The notes beneath the pieces were generated by a model, which was given only the letters and a program-made list of their open reading frames with translations, did no database searches and was not told where the DNA came from. A DNA stretch of 64,000 nucleotides from Limanda limanda (lineage: Eukaryota > Chordata > Actinopteri > Pleuronectiformes > Pleuronectidae), in the NCBI RefSeq assembly GCF_963576545.1, contig NC_083646.1, positions 14,921,238-14,985,237 of the forward strand, in the 5' to 3' direction. Below, one piece after another: positions 31,525 through 42,775 of this stretch (within the stretch, counting starts at the first letter, position 1; the number at the start of each line of letters is the position of its first letter). The translations under genes were made by a program, and so were the position numbers.

Positions 31525-31692
31525 ATTGTGAAAGTAGACAAGACTGAACTACTTTTCCTCCCAGGGAAATACTCTCCCACCCATGACCTGAATAATAACT
31601 TTGACAACTCCGTGTTAACCCCCACTCAGACTGCTAGGAACCTTGGTGTGACACTCAACAGCCAACTCTCCCTTAAGACTGTAATATGCTAC
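31525..31692 (+). mobile_element. L2-like LINE C-terminal fragment (unit A)
   Basis: Reads KTELLFLPGK and then NLGVTLNSQLSL, the conserved region just after the reverse-transcriptase thumb in L2-like elements. It ends at 'ccgactccgttacggacgga', which begins an unrelated repeat. An almost identical copy lies at 40712-40879. Confidence 0.8.
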
Positions 31693-32330
31693 TCCGACTC
31701 CGTTACGGACGGACGGATATGACGGACTCTTTTTCATTTATTGTTCTCTGAAGGCTGTGGGTGATGAAAACAATTCACCGCCAGAACAGTAGGTGGCGCA
31801 ATGCTTTTTTTAGCGAAGACAAGCTTAGAGAAGCCTACCTCATGACGTCTTTGTATGTAGAAGTGGGCGATTGTTTATTTACCTCCTCCCAGCTTTCCTC
31901 ACACACAGTGAACGATAATTTGTGAGTCTTAGACGTACTCATACACAGGTTGTATAGGTGCTCGTACCTCCAGACCTCTTCCACTGGTTGATCTTCAATG
32001 TTCATATTAAAATCGTAGTTGTGTTTGAGTTTATTGTGATATAGGGAATAAAACATGAAGTAATGGGTCCGGAAATGTGAGATTCCGGAAATGATGTAGT
32101 TCGGAAATTATGTTGTTAGCGGACCAATCACAGCCAAGGGGTATCCATAGGATCTCCGACATTCCGACGTATATTTAGAAAAATCTGAGGTGTACGTAGA
32201 GCTTTCCAAGGGCTCTCCAATGTGCTCGGAGAGGGCGTTCCATGTCGGAGAAGGCGTTCCCATGTGCCTGAGCAGGAGAGGTACACCTCGCCTTCAGGAG
32301 AAGAAATAAGAGGGGGAACTTGGGATTTAG
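31692..32330. repeat. Unclassified repeat, duplicated at 40880-41505
   Basis: Starts with a 'tacggacggacggatatgac' motif and contains 'cagaacagtaggtggcgcaa', a phrase frequent near fish DNA transposons. It ends in a set of CTCCGA/TCGGAG inverted short repeats around 32200-32270. The family is not identified. Confidence 0.6.
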
Positions 32331-32340
32331 TCAACATTTA

Positions 32341-32487
32341 GTTACAATACAGGAATCTGAAGACAAAAGAATAAAGAAGTAGATCAGGAAACAAACATTC
32401 AGATGCACTGAGAAATGGGGAAGCTCTGAAAGTAGACAAGTCTTCTCTATTCACTGCATCACACTAAATCCTGAGACTGGCTTCAAG
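32341..32487 (+). promoter_or_regulatory. Truncated upstream block and likely non-coding exon 1 of pentraxin 4
   Basis: Only the last 147 bases of the upstream block remain, starting at 'gttacaatacaggaatctga', where transposon DNA ends. The 'ctggcttcaag' plus GTAGGATC donor is intact, and the proposed intron to the start codon is 162 bases. Confidence 0.45.
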
Positions 32488-32649
32488 GTAGGATCTACAC
32501 AAATTAAACTGTAAAATTATATTTAACCAACTTGTAATTGATTTGCCATCTATATTGTGAAAATCCAAGGCAAATAAAAGTGGATTATGAGTAATTTGAT
32601 GTACACCAAATCTAAAAGTTGCAAATTTTGTCTTTTGTTTTCATATTAG

Positions 32650-33855
32650 ATGATCGTTCTGCTTGTCGTGGCGATGCTGACAGCATGTGCTGCAGTTACT
32701 CAAGGTAAAAAAGAACATTATTAATTTAACAGAGCATAAATATAAAAAAAAGTCTGCCTCTTGATATTTAGGATAACATTTTCATTACAGGCAAAGGAAA
32801 AATCTTAATATACATACATGAGGTTTTAAAATGTGTACTGTATTGACAGGAGAGTTTTAACAAGCCAAAATATATTGAAATTACCATTTCACTTTTACCA
32901 GTTCGATTGAAATTACCTATTCATTCTGAGTAAATGTGTGATTCCTTGACCAAAGTGTCAAAAACTATTGGTGCTTATTCAAAAATGTATAAAGCAAAAA
33001 ACCAGGTGCATTAAAAATAATGTCTCCTTCTTCAGATTTGTCGGGTCGAATGTTCACTTTCCCACAGGAAACCAACACTGCTCATGTGAAGCTGAACGTA
33101 GCACAACAGGACTTAAGTGCTGTAACTGTCTGTCACAGGTAGAACTGAACAGATAAAATGCATTTATAAGAACTCACCTGATTGTGAAAGTATTATGAAT
33201 GATAATGTCGTTTTGAAATGCCCACAGGTCCTTTACTGACCTCAAAAGAGACCACGGCCTCTTCTCTCTGGCCACATCCTCCAACCACAATGACTTCATG
33301 ATTTATTGGCAAGAAGCAACTAAGGAGATGCTTCCCTACATCAGGGACAAAGGTGTAAAATATGGAGCGTTCGACTACAAGCCGAACACGTGGCACTCCA
33401 TTTGTACCACATGGGACTCTAAGTCTGGACTGGTGCAGCTGTGGTTTGATGGAATACCCTCGATTAGGAAGTTCATCAGCTCTGGGTCCAACATCAGAGG
33501 AACCATGAAGATTACTTTAGGACAGGTACATCTTTATTGATGAGAATCATAATTCGTGGTCCTTCAGCAAATAGTCAGTGTGATACCCTATAATTGAATG
33601 TGCGTGTTTTGCTTTAAGTTTCTGTATTTCTGACCTCAGGAGCAGGATTCCCACGGTGGGGGATTTGACATTAAACAGTCTTTCGTTGGCATGATGTCGG
33701 ACGTCCACATGTGGAACTACGTCCTTTCCTCCTGCGAGATCCAGAAATACGTGGATGCAAACAATTTCACTCCAGGGAATCTGATCAACTGGCATGCACT
33801 GGACTTCCAGATTGTAAACAATGTGTTGATTGAGGATAAATGGAAGTCATGTTAG
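32650..33855 (+). CDS. Short pentraxin (CRP/SAP-like), copy 4
   Basis: Exons 32650-32704, 33036-33138, 33228-33525, 33640-33855; 223 aa, one residue shorter than copies 1-3 because the stop comes directly after the terminal SC. The signal peptide is MIVLLVVAMLTACAAV. The Ca2+ loop EQDSHGGGFDIKQ is intact. At the CRP Asp60/Asn61 pair it has His-Asn (ATSSNHND), and the CRP Phe66 equivalent is Tyr (FMIYW). The loop before FDYKP reads VKYGAF where copies 1-3 have an acidic residue. NNFT near the C-terminus is a possible glycosylation sequon. It is nearly identical to copy 5 in introns and flanks. Confidence 0.93.
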
Positions 33856-34039
33856 TGAACTTTTAAAACAAGACCTGTAATACGTTAGAAAGACAAACAT
33901 TTACACAATATTACACTTGCTTTGTGGGATGTTAATTCGTTTAGAGAAAAAGTAGAATTGTAGAATTTACAGGCAGTAAATTTAGATTAAATCTTAGCAC
34001 ATTAACATGGTCTTTGTGGGTTATTTTTCTGGAAATTGA

Positions 34040-34045
34040 AATAAA
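34040..34045 (+). terminator. Poly(A) signal, pentraxin 4
   Basis: AATAAA in the shared 'gaaataaacaatatcc' context, 185 bases after the stop. Confidence 0.6.
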
Positions 34046-35469
34046 CAATATCCTTATTCAATCAGTGACTAAGAATGTTTGGTGTAAGTTTCTTTCCTTC
34101 TGTCCTTTATTAAAACATATGCTCCCACATGGACTTTTGATTGTTTATGCGAGTTGTTCTGTGCTGACTGACGCACAGATGGATCCATACTGATGTAAAT
34201 GGACTAAGCAGACAATAAGGTTGGTGATTATTATAATGCAGGAGATTATTATAATGCAGGAAAAAAATGAATGTCATTCAATCCCTTTCAAAGTGAAACT
34301 ATCATAAATTAATTAGAATTAAAATTGGTATAGTTTCTACTGCTATTGTGCTCAAAGGTTTCCTTAGTGTGAACAGTCAATCTTCCAGTGAATTCATGAT
34401 TTGCCATTGCAGTGACATTTGTGAAACTCACACCAGCTTAAGGTGAAATAACAGTGTGGAGACTGTATTGTCTCCGTGCCGTGTGTACTTTCCCAAGGAT
34501 ATTCCTTCATAAAAATGACACATTCAGACATGTTCAAAAGCTCCTCAGTGTTTGGATCCTAAGAGGATTAGTTTGAGCTCTGTAAGACTAGTACACCCTC
34601 TGTATTCTCCATCTCAGTCATCTCCCAGTGGTCTCATTTGTGACTGCTTTTAATAGTTGTTTGAAGAAGGATAAAAGTTTGACTTTAGGTAAAGTTTTGT
34701 TGTGTTTGATACCTGGTGTAGCTCAACAATGAACTACGTTGCAACAATACTCAAGAGCAGGAACAGCCACATCGCTTCATAGACTGCAAAGACTGTTCCT
34801 GCAGATTTAACATGAATCTATAAGCAGTTGATAGACCTGCAATACATCATTCATAACATCAAACTCAGTATCAGACTGCAGTATTTGTGCAAGAATTTTT
34901 TTTAGCAAAACATACATTAATTTCTTAATTAGTTGTATTTTTGTTATTTGTGTGAATTCTAGCTTCCGGCCACCTCAAATACTTGCTTCCTAAACTTCCT
35001 CCATATATTAGGTTATAAAAATCACTAAAAGCTTCCTGTTTTAAGTTGATTGTCACTGGTTTGTTTATTATCTGTGTGTTATTCTGATAAAGTTAGACAT
35101 TATGTTCTTGATGCATATAACAGCTCTTGCTTGGCCCCACACAGTCAAACAATAACACATAGCTGCAACATTTTTTGATACAGCCTTTCTAAAATGAGTA
35201 ACAACCTAAACATTAATGCATCTAAACTTTATGTGAACATCTTATAATTTATAATATAACTTATAATATAACTCAATATTTCATATTTACCTGAGATGAA
35301 AGTGGATTCATTTTACAGCCATATTAGTACATATTTGTATATCACAGTTCTCTTGGTGCAATTCAATATTTAAAAATGTATTTCACAGATGAATCCTGGA
35401 CAAACTCTTCATTCGCCGCGGTCCTGGATCTTTTTTCCTCAAACTGGTTATTTATGTTCGTTTCGAGTC

Positions 35470-36364
35470 GACCCCCCCTTCAGCACCTCCACGGACCCTA
35501 TGGAACTCTTTGATGAGTCTTCGGTCAAAGATGTTGCAAGACGGCTCCCAGGAGCGCTCCTCAGGTCCATAGCCCTCCCAGTCCACCAGATACTGGAAGC
35601 CTCTTCCCCGTGGTCGGGACTTAAGGAGACGATTAATGGTGTGAGCAGGGCCCCCGTCAATAAGCCGGGTGGGAGGTGGGGGTCTGGAGGCGGGCTGAAG
35701 CTGGCTTTCTTTGACAGGTTTGAGCTCAGAGACATGAAATGTTGGATGGACCCTCATGGACCAGGGAAGGGTAAGACAGACTGCAGCAGGGTTAATGAAC
35801 TGGGCGATAGGAAAAGGTCCCACAAACCGCGGAGCCAATTTCCTGGACTCCACACGGAGTGGGAGGTCACGAGTGGACAGCCAAACCTTCTGACCTGGAG
35901 TGTAGTGAGGCGCCGGGGTGCGGGGTCGGTTGGCCCCTCTCTGGTACCAGTCCGAAGAGCGTAGGAGAGCAGAACGGGCCTGCAACCAGGTGCGACGACA
36001 GCGCTGTATAAACATCTGGACAGATGGGACACTGGCTTCACGCTCCTGTTCAGGGAAAAGTGGTGGCTGGTAACCTCGAGAGCACTGGAAAGGCGAGAGT
36101 CCAGTAGCTGAACTGGGAAGTATGTTCTGAGCGTATTCCACCCACAGGAGCTGCTTGGACCAAGAGGTGAATTGTGGCCCTCTGTCGGAGACAATGTCAC
36201 ATGGGAGGCCATGCAGACGAAAAATGTGGTGAAGCATAAATCCCGCCGTCTCCTTGGATGATGGTAATTTCGGCAACGGAATGAAGTGGGCAAATTTGGA
36301 GAATCTATCCACAACAGTGAAAAAAACTGTGATCTGGATCTGGAAAAACAAGGATGGGAGCAGA
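35470..36364 (-). mobile_element. Ty3/gypsy integrase and chromodomain remnant, copy 2
   Basis: One continuous minus-strand frame covers the integrase core ([29 protein letters not shown]) and the C-terminal domain, then ends in a chromodomain ([17 protein letters not shown]). This is the layout of chromovirus-type Ty3/gypsy elements. Between FTSW and [11 protein letters not shown] about 40 codons expected in the family are missing, including the region with the last catalytic glutamate, so the integrase cannot be active. No gag, protease or reverse transcriptase is present. The first codons of the long frame belong to the neighbouring hAT repeat. Confidence 0.88.
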
Positions 36365-37165
36365 CTAGGGCTGCCACTAACGACTATTTTTCTATCGATT
36401 AATCGGTCCACTATTTTATCGATTAGTCGATTAATCTAAACAATTAATTTTCCTCCAAAAAAAATCAAATTGACCATTTAATTTCAGTTAATTTTATTTT
36501 GACAACAACAATCTGTATGTCATCGTATAATGCAGCACAAAACAAAATGTAAACAAAAGCTCAAATATTAAAGTGCAAAACTGTAGGTTTAAACTAGCAA
36601 CTCCAACGTGATCAAAATAAATCAAAAAGAGGGCTTATAAGTTGAGTCAGCAGTGCAACTCAAAAAGATATCAAAGTTTCTATTTAACCCCTTATCAAAA
36701 TAAAAAAGTTAGGTCTGCAAATTAAACAAAGTGCAACATCTTTAAAGTATAAGAAACTGTGGTGTCCAGCTCAAAATCCGACTCAAACGTCAGTGAGACA
36801 TGTGTGTTGTAATGTAAGAATGTCAGCATGTCCACATGTTCTGGACAAGCTAGCGCCCCCCCCGCGCGAATGGAGGGTTCCCCCAGCGGGCGCCTTAGCT
36901 GAGGTGACGCGAGAAGGACCCGACACGCGTCCAGGGCCCGCCTTCCGCACCGGCGACGGACACCGCCCCGTGGTCCAAGAGAAAGGCGCCGTGGACGAGG
37001 ACCCCCCCCCTCCAAAAACTTGATGCGGGCCGCACACCGAGCCTCCGGCCGCGTGGAGGGGAGGGCGCCGGGGCAACTGCTCCCCCAGCCGCGGCTTGTG
37101 CCCAGCGGTTTAAAAAAAAAAAAATGCGTTGACGCATTTTATAGGCGTCGACGCATGGTCAAAAA
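36365..37165 (+). mobile_element. hAT-like element remnant (TAGGGCTGCCACTAACGA end)
   Basis: Begins with 'tagggctgccactaacgact' followed by 'atcgattaatcggtccac', the typical terminal sequence of a widespread hAT family of vertebrates. The other end ('ggcagccct') is not found, so it is 3' truncated. It includes a GC-rich interior and two 'gcgt(t/c)gacgca' palindromes near 37126-37156. It interrupts the gypsy sequence. Confidence 0.7.
36850..37105. other. GC-rich island inside the hAT-like element
   Basis: About 250 bases very rich in C, G and CpG within otherwise AT-rich DNA. It opens four overlapping frames on both strands, none of which resembles a protein I know. It ends in a 13-base A run. 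Confidence 0.6.
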
Positions 37166-37439
37166 CCTTGCGGAGACTTTGTCCATATTCAGTTTGTGGA
37201 AAATAAGGAGATTTTGGGAAACTCACTTGATCACTGATTAAAGTGACACATTTCTCTTGTGTTGAACTCTGCTGAGTTTCTATTACCGTTTGTGATGGAA
37301 ATGCATCTTGAGATTTGAAATAATGAAATTCTCAGACTGGAGCTGCTTCTGAGTTTTTATATCCGACGATCCCCACGCAGGTTCACCTTCAGAAACTTTG
37401 TTAAGAGTTTTACTTACTCTAGATCAGCCATTCCCAAAC

Positions 37440-38539
37440 GTAAGACTGCCACACCAATTTTAAAACTGAAAAATTTGTGTGGCCCACACACACCTTTAAT
37501 CACAACTATATGATCCACACACAGGACTAGAATCTTACATGTTATTCATTTTATAGCAAAAATAATTGTATACGAACGCAGGCATATGCAGTGCAAATCC
37601 AATGACATCCACATTAAAGCATACAAATTTGCAAAGCAACCAATGTAAACATAAAAGAAGTGCAAATAGGGTATTGTAAAAAATATATTCTTACTGTTTG
37701 TATAACAGAACACGGACAAGGATATTCGGGAGAACACAAACATATTTGAGGCGTAACCAAATATACTTAAGGCGTTAAAGCTGGGCCTGCGACAGGTACT
37801 CACTTGAGTCCTTTCTGCGAGTCCTCTTTTTAGTTTTGAATGATTCAGTTGGACTTTCTGATTTCTGAAATTTGGCCTGCAGCAAAACAAGACTGTGTCC
37901 GGTAATTTTTCTTTTCTGCACTAGCTCTGGGCAGGCTGTTAAAAAAAGAGAAACTATCTCTTATTTTGTGTGCCTAGAACTTGTTTCTCTTAGCTGAATT
38001 ATCATGAGGGGCATTGTGTATCATTCCTGCTACTGATGAAAGGTCCATGTTAAGTGATATTTATAGAATTATTTAGTGGTTATACTGTGGTCTATTAGTG
38101 TTCTTAGGCAGACACAAGAGGCACTTGTTTATTCTGTTGTGTTTATTATTTGTTGTCCCTAGAAGTTAAAATGCACTAGTCCAATACTATTTGAACCTCA
38201 GCATCTGGGGTTCCAAATTTGTAAAATTAGACATTATATGTATATTGTTGTTATCATTTTTCAGTCAGTTGAAATACATCCTGAAGACAAGAATTTGGGG
38301 TTGTTTTGTGTCTGTATAGAACTACTATAAAAAACACTTTGCATTTTGAATTTTGATACTTAAGTACATTTCAACACCAGATACTTTTGATACTTAAGTA
38401 CATTTAATATGAGCTACTTTAATACTTTTACTCACGTAATTTTCTGACAAGGTGACTGTTACTTTTACCGGAGTCACTTTCAGGAAAGATATCTGTACTT
38501 TTAATCAAGTATGGCTTTCAAGTACTTTATACACCACTG
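37440..38539. mobile_element. Tol2-like hAT element, 5'-truncated copy C
   Basis: Shares the interior ('aattttaaaactgaaaaatt' onward) and the CACCACTG end with copies A and B, but has lost its left end. It is followed by 'ctatctaacaatg', different from the flank of A and B, so it is an independent insertion. Confidence 0.7.
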
Positions 38540-38589
38540 CTATCTAACAATGTTAATGACAGTGAAAACAATGTATTGGACCTGTCCCC

Positions 38590-38935
38590 TTATCCACTTC
38601 AAAATTTAACAAATTTTTCTTGGGTCATGCTCCAGGCCTCCACAACAACATTACATGGAAATCGGTAGAGTGCTTTTTGTGTAATACTGTAATGAACAAA
38701 CAAACAAACCAAACAGCAGAAAACCAGACAGGAGTGAAAACATGAACTTCTTAATGGAAGTAATTAGGTTTCACATTAAAATATAATGAACAGTAATTTA
38801 AATGGTAAGTAAAATGACAATTTATTCCTTAAAAACACAAATTGTAAGTTGTTTTAGAAATGTATGCACAGTTCATAGTCCAACTTGTTCTCCTCCTCCG
38901 TTTGACATCATTTTCAACCCTGAACCTCTTCCTAC
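38590..38935 (-). repeat. Inverted copy of 17067-17395
   Basis: Reverse complement of the segment downstream of steap4 copy A, including its SINE-like tail. It ends exactly where the left end of hAT copy B begins ('cttcctac'). Confidence 0.8.
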
Positions 38936-40331
38936 TAGTTGTGGGAAGTAGCAAAGTAGAAAAACTTTGTTACTGTACTTCAGTAGATTTTTCACATATC
39001 TGTACTTTACTTGAGTACTGATTTCCTGACGACTTTTTACTTTTACTTGCTACATTTGAACCCAAATTTCTGTACTTTCTACTTCGTATATTCTCAAAAC
39101 TGGCTCGTTACTTGAGCAGCAGAGGTGCGTCTATACACACAGCACACCTCTCTCTCGCTTGCCCGCTGCCTCGGGAGATGTGCAGGTCCGGCAGTGTTGA
39201 CAATACACCACTGTTCACACACATAGACACACTTTAACGTGTAGTCAGATACACACCAATTGGTGTGGAAAAAATTCCACACCAATTTTAAAACTGAAAA
39301 ATTTGTGCGGCCCACCCACACCTTTAATCACAACTATATGATCCACACATGGGACTAGAATCTTACATGTTATTAATTTTATAGCAAAAATAATTGCATA
39401 CGAACGCAGGCATATGCAGTGCAAATCAAATAACATCCACATTTAAGCATAACAATTAGTGCAAATAGAGTATTGTAAAAAATACATTCTTACTGTTTGT
39501 ATAACAGAACACGGACAAGGATATCCTGGAGAAGACAAACACATTTGAGGTGTAACCAAATATACTTAAGGCGTTAAAGCTGGGCCTGCGACAGGTACTC
39601 ACTCGAGTCCTCTTTTTAGTTTTGAATGATTCAGTTGTACTTTCTGATTTCTGATATTTGGCCTGCAGCAAAACGAGACTGTGTCCAGTGATTTTTTTCT
39701 TCTCTGTACTAGCACTGTGCAGGCTGTTAACAAAAGAGAAACTATCTTATTTTGTGTGCCTAGAACTTGTTTCCCTTTGCTGAGTTATCATAAGGGGAAT
39801 TGTGTATCATTCCTGATACTGATGAAAGGTCCATAGTTAGTAATATTTACAGAATTATTTATTGTTATACTGTGGTATATTAGTGTTCTTAGGTGGACGC
39901 AAGAGGTTGTTGTTTATTTTGTTGTGTTGATTATTTGTTGTCCCTAGAAGTTCAGATGCACTAGTCCAATACAATTTGAACCTCAGCATCTGGGGTTAAA
40001 ATTTGTTAAATTATACATTATATGTATATTGTTGTTATAATTTTTCAGTCAGTTGAAATAAATTGTGAAGAGAAAATGTTTTGGTTGTTTTGTGTCTGTA
40101 TAGGACTACTATAAAAAGCACTATGCAATTTGAATTTTGGTACTTTTGATACTTAAGTACATTTCACCACCAGATACTTTTGATACTTAAGTACATTTAA
40201 TATGAGCTACTTTAAGACTTTTACTCAAGTCATTTTCTGACGGGTGACTGTTACTTTTACCGTAGTCACTTTCAGGTAAGATATCTGTACTTTTACTCAA
40301 GTATAGCTTTCAAGTTTTTTATACACCACTG
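38936..40331. mobile_element. Tol2-like hAT element, fullest copy B
   Basis: Left end TAGTTGTG (a mutated CAGTGGTG), right end CACCACTG. The sub-terminal 'cttacttgagtactgattt'-type motifs are complete on the left. No transposase frame was found, so it is non-autonomous. A 13-base perfect inverted repeat with a 4-base loop lies at 39258-39287. The flanks do not form an 8-bp duplication. Confidence 0.7.
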
Positions 40332-40711
40332 CCTTAGAAACAGGTCAGTGGAATTTTCCATAACACTGGCTATTACCACCTGATTGGCTCATGAGCAGGG
40401 TGTGTGTTTAGTACAGGTGAGTTAGGTATAAGTACCAGTTCCAAAAAACAAAACTTTATCGTGCATCGGACTTCAAGGATTTCATACTACTGGACTACTT
40501 GGATTTTGGCAAAGTATATTCTTTAATAAGCTTCTCTGCTAGATTAGTATTGTATCTGCTGTTTTAGGTTAACTAGATTGATAGTTTGTACTGTTTGGTC
40601 TTACCTTGAATTATATGAGATAGGATTTTGTTTATTGATTTTATTTACTGTTTATAGTTTCACTCAAGTGATTGAGAGTTAAAAGGGAACCAGCTAAGGT
40701 TAAAGTGCTTG

Positions 40712-40879
40712 ATTGTGAAAGTAGACAAGACTGAACTACTTTTCCTCCCAGGGAAAAACTCTCCCACCCATGACCTGAATAATATATTTGACAACTCCGT
40801 GTTAAGCCCCACTCAGACTGCTAGGAACCTGGGTGTGACACTCAACAGCCAACTCTCCCTTAAGGCTGACATATGCTAC
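40712..40879 (+). mobile_element. L2-like LINE C-terminal fragment (unit B)
   Basis: Second copy of the KTELLFLPGK...NLGVTLNSQLSL fragment, carried by the segmental duplication. Confidence 0.8.
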
Positions 40880-41556
40880 TCCGACTCCGTTACGGACGGA
40901 CGGATATGACGGACTCTTTTTCATTTTTGGTTCTCTGAAGGATGTGGGTGATGAAAACAATTCACTGCCAGAACAGTAGGTGGCGCAACGTTTTTTTTGT
41001 CGAAGACGAGCTTAGAGAAGCCTACCTCATGACGCCTTTGTATGTAGAAGTCATCGATTATTTATTTATCTCCTCCCGGCTTTCCTCACACACAGTGAAC
41101 GATCATTTGTGCGTCTTTGTACGTACTCATAGACAGGTTGTATAGGTGCTCGTACCTCCGGACCTCTTCCACTGGGTGATCTTCAATGTTCATATTAAAA
41201 TCGTAGTTGTGTTTGAGTTTATTGTGATATAGGGAATGAAACAGGAAGTATGGGGTCCGGAAATGTGAGATTCCGGAAATGATGTAGTTCGGAAATGATG
41301 TTGTTAGCGGACCAATCACAGCCAAGGGGTATCCATAGGATCTCCGACATTCCGACGTATATTTAGAAAAATCAGAGGTGTACGTAGAGCTCTCCAAGGG
41401 CTCTCCGATGTGCTCGGAGAGGGCGTTCCACGTCGGAGAAGGCGTTCCCATGTGCCTGAGCAGGAGAGGTACACCTCGCCTTCAGGAGAAGAAATAAAAG
41501 GGGGAACTTACACCAAATCTAAAAGTTGCAAATTTCGTCTTTTGTTTTCATATTAG

Positions 41557-42775
41557 ATGATCGTTCTGCTTGTCATGGCGATGCTGACAGCATGTGCTGC
41601 AGTTACTCAAGGTAAAAAAGAACATTATTAATTTAACAGAGCATAAATATAAAAAAAAGTCTGCCTCTTGATATTTAGGATAACTTTACTGATTTTCATT
41701 ACAGGCAAAGGAAAATCTTAATATACATACATGAGGTTTTAAAATGTGTACTGTATTGACAGGAGAGTTTTAACAAGCCAAAATATATTGAAATTACCAT
41801 TTCACTTTTACCAGTTCGATTGAAATTACCTATTCATTCTGAGTGAATGTGTGATTCCTTGACCAAAGTGTCAAAAACTATTGGTGCTTATTCAAAATTT
41901 ATAAAGCAAAAAACCAGGTGCATTAAAAAATAATGTCTTCGTCTCTCTCTTCAGATTTGTCGGGTCGAATGTTCACTTTCCCACAGGAAACCAACACTGC
42001 TCATGTGAAGCTGAACGTAGCACAAAAGGAATTAAGTGCTGTAACTGTCTGTCACAGGTAGAACTGAACAGATAAAATGCATTTATAAGAACTCACCTGA
42101 TTGGGAAAAGAATTATGAATGATAATGTCGTTTTGAAATGCCCGCAGGTCCTTTACTGACCTCAAAAGAGACCACGGCCTCTTCTCTCTGGCCACATCCT
42201 CCAACCACAATGACTTCCTGATTTATTGGATTGAAGCATCTAAGGCGATGTCGCCCCATATCAGGGACAAACGGGTAGACTATGGATCGTTCGACTACAA
42301 GCCGAACACGTGGCACTCCATTTGTACCACATGGGACTCTAAGTCTGGACTGGTGCAGCTGTGGTTTGATGGAATACCCTCGATTAGAAGGTTCATCAGC
42401 TCTGGGTCCAACATCAAAGGAACCATGATGATTACTTTAGGACAGGTACATCTTTATTGATGAGAATCATAATTCGTGGTCCTTCAGCAAATCGTCAGTG
42501 TGATATCCTATAATTGAATGTGCGTGTTTTGCTTTAAGTTTCTGTATTTCTGACCTCAGGAGCAGGATTCCCACGGTGGGGGATTTGACATTAAACAGTC
42601 TTTCGTTGGCATGATGTCGGACGTCCACATGTGGAACTACATCCTTTCCTCCTGCGAGATCCAGAAATACGTGGATGCAAACCACTTCACTCCAGGGAAT
42701 GTGATCAACTGGAATGCACTGGACTTCCAGATTGTAAACAATGTGTTGATTGAGGATAAATGGAAGTCATGTTAG
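41557..42775 (+). CDS. Short pentraxin (CRP/SAP-like), copy 5
   Basis: Exons 41557-41611, 41955-42057, 42148-42445, 42560-42775; 223 aa. The reading frame and all splice sites are intact. The Ca2+ loop EQDSHGGGFDIKQ is kept, with His-Asn at the Asp60/Asn61 pair (ATSSNHND) and Tyr at the Phe66 position (FLIYW). The loop before FDYKP reads VDYGSF. The copy-4 sequon NNFT is lost (NHFT). Unlike copies 1-4, the upstream block with the proposed non-coding exon is deleted: the sequence jumps from 'gggggaactt' to 'acaccaaatc' at 41509/41510. The coding region is sound but its promoter is uncertain. Confidence 0.92.

Larger units (their letters stand above)
30106..35460. repeat. Segmental duplication unit A (contains pentraxin 4)
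   Basis: Base-by-base reading shows this stretch repeated at 39285-44285 in the same order and direction: hAT interior, LINE fragment, unclassified repeat, pentraxin gene, 3' flank and the 'tggacaaactcttcattcgc' segment. Differences are scattered substitutions plus a few indels, the largest being a 281-base deletion in unit B (32322-32602 of A) and a roughly 57-base insertion in B near 43223. Confidence 0.9.
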
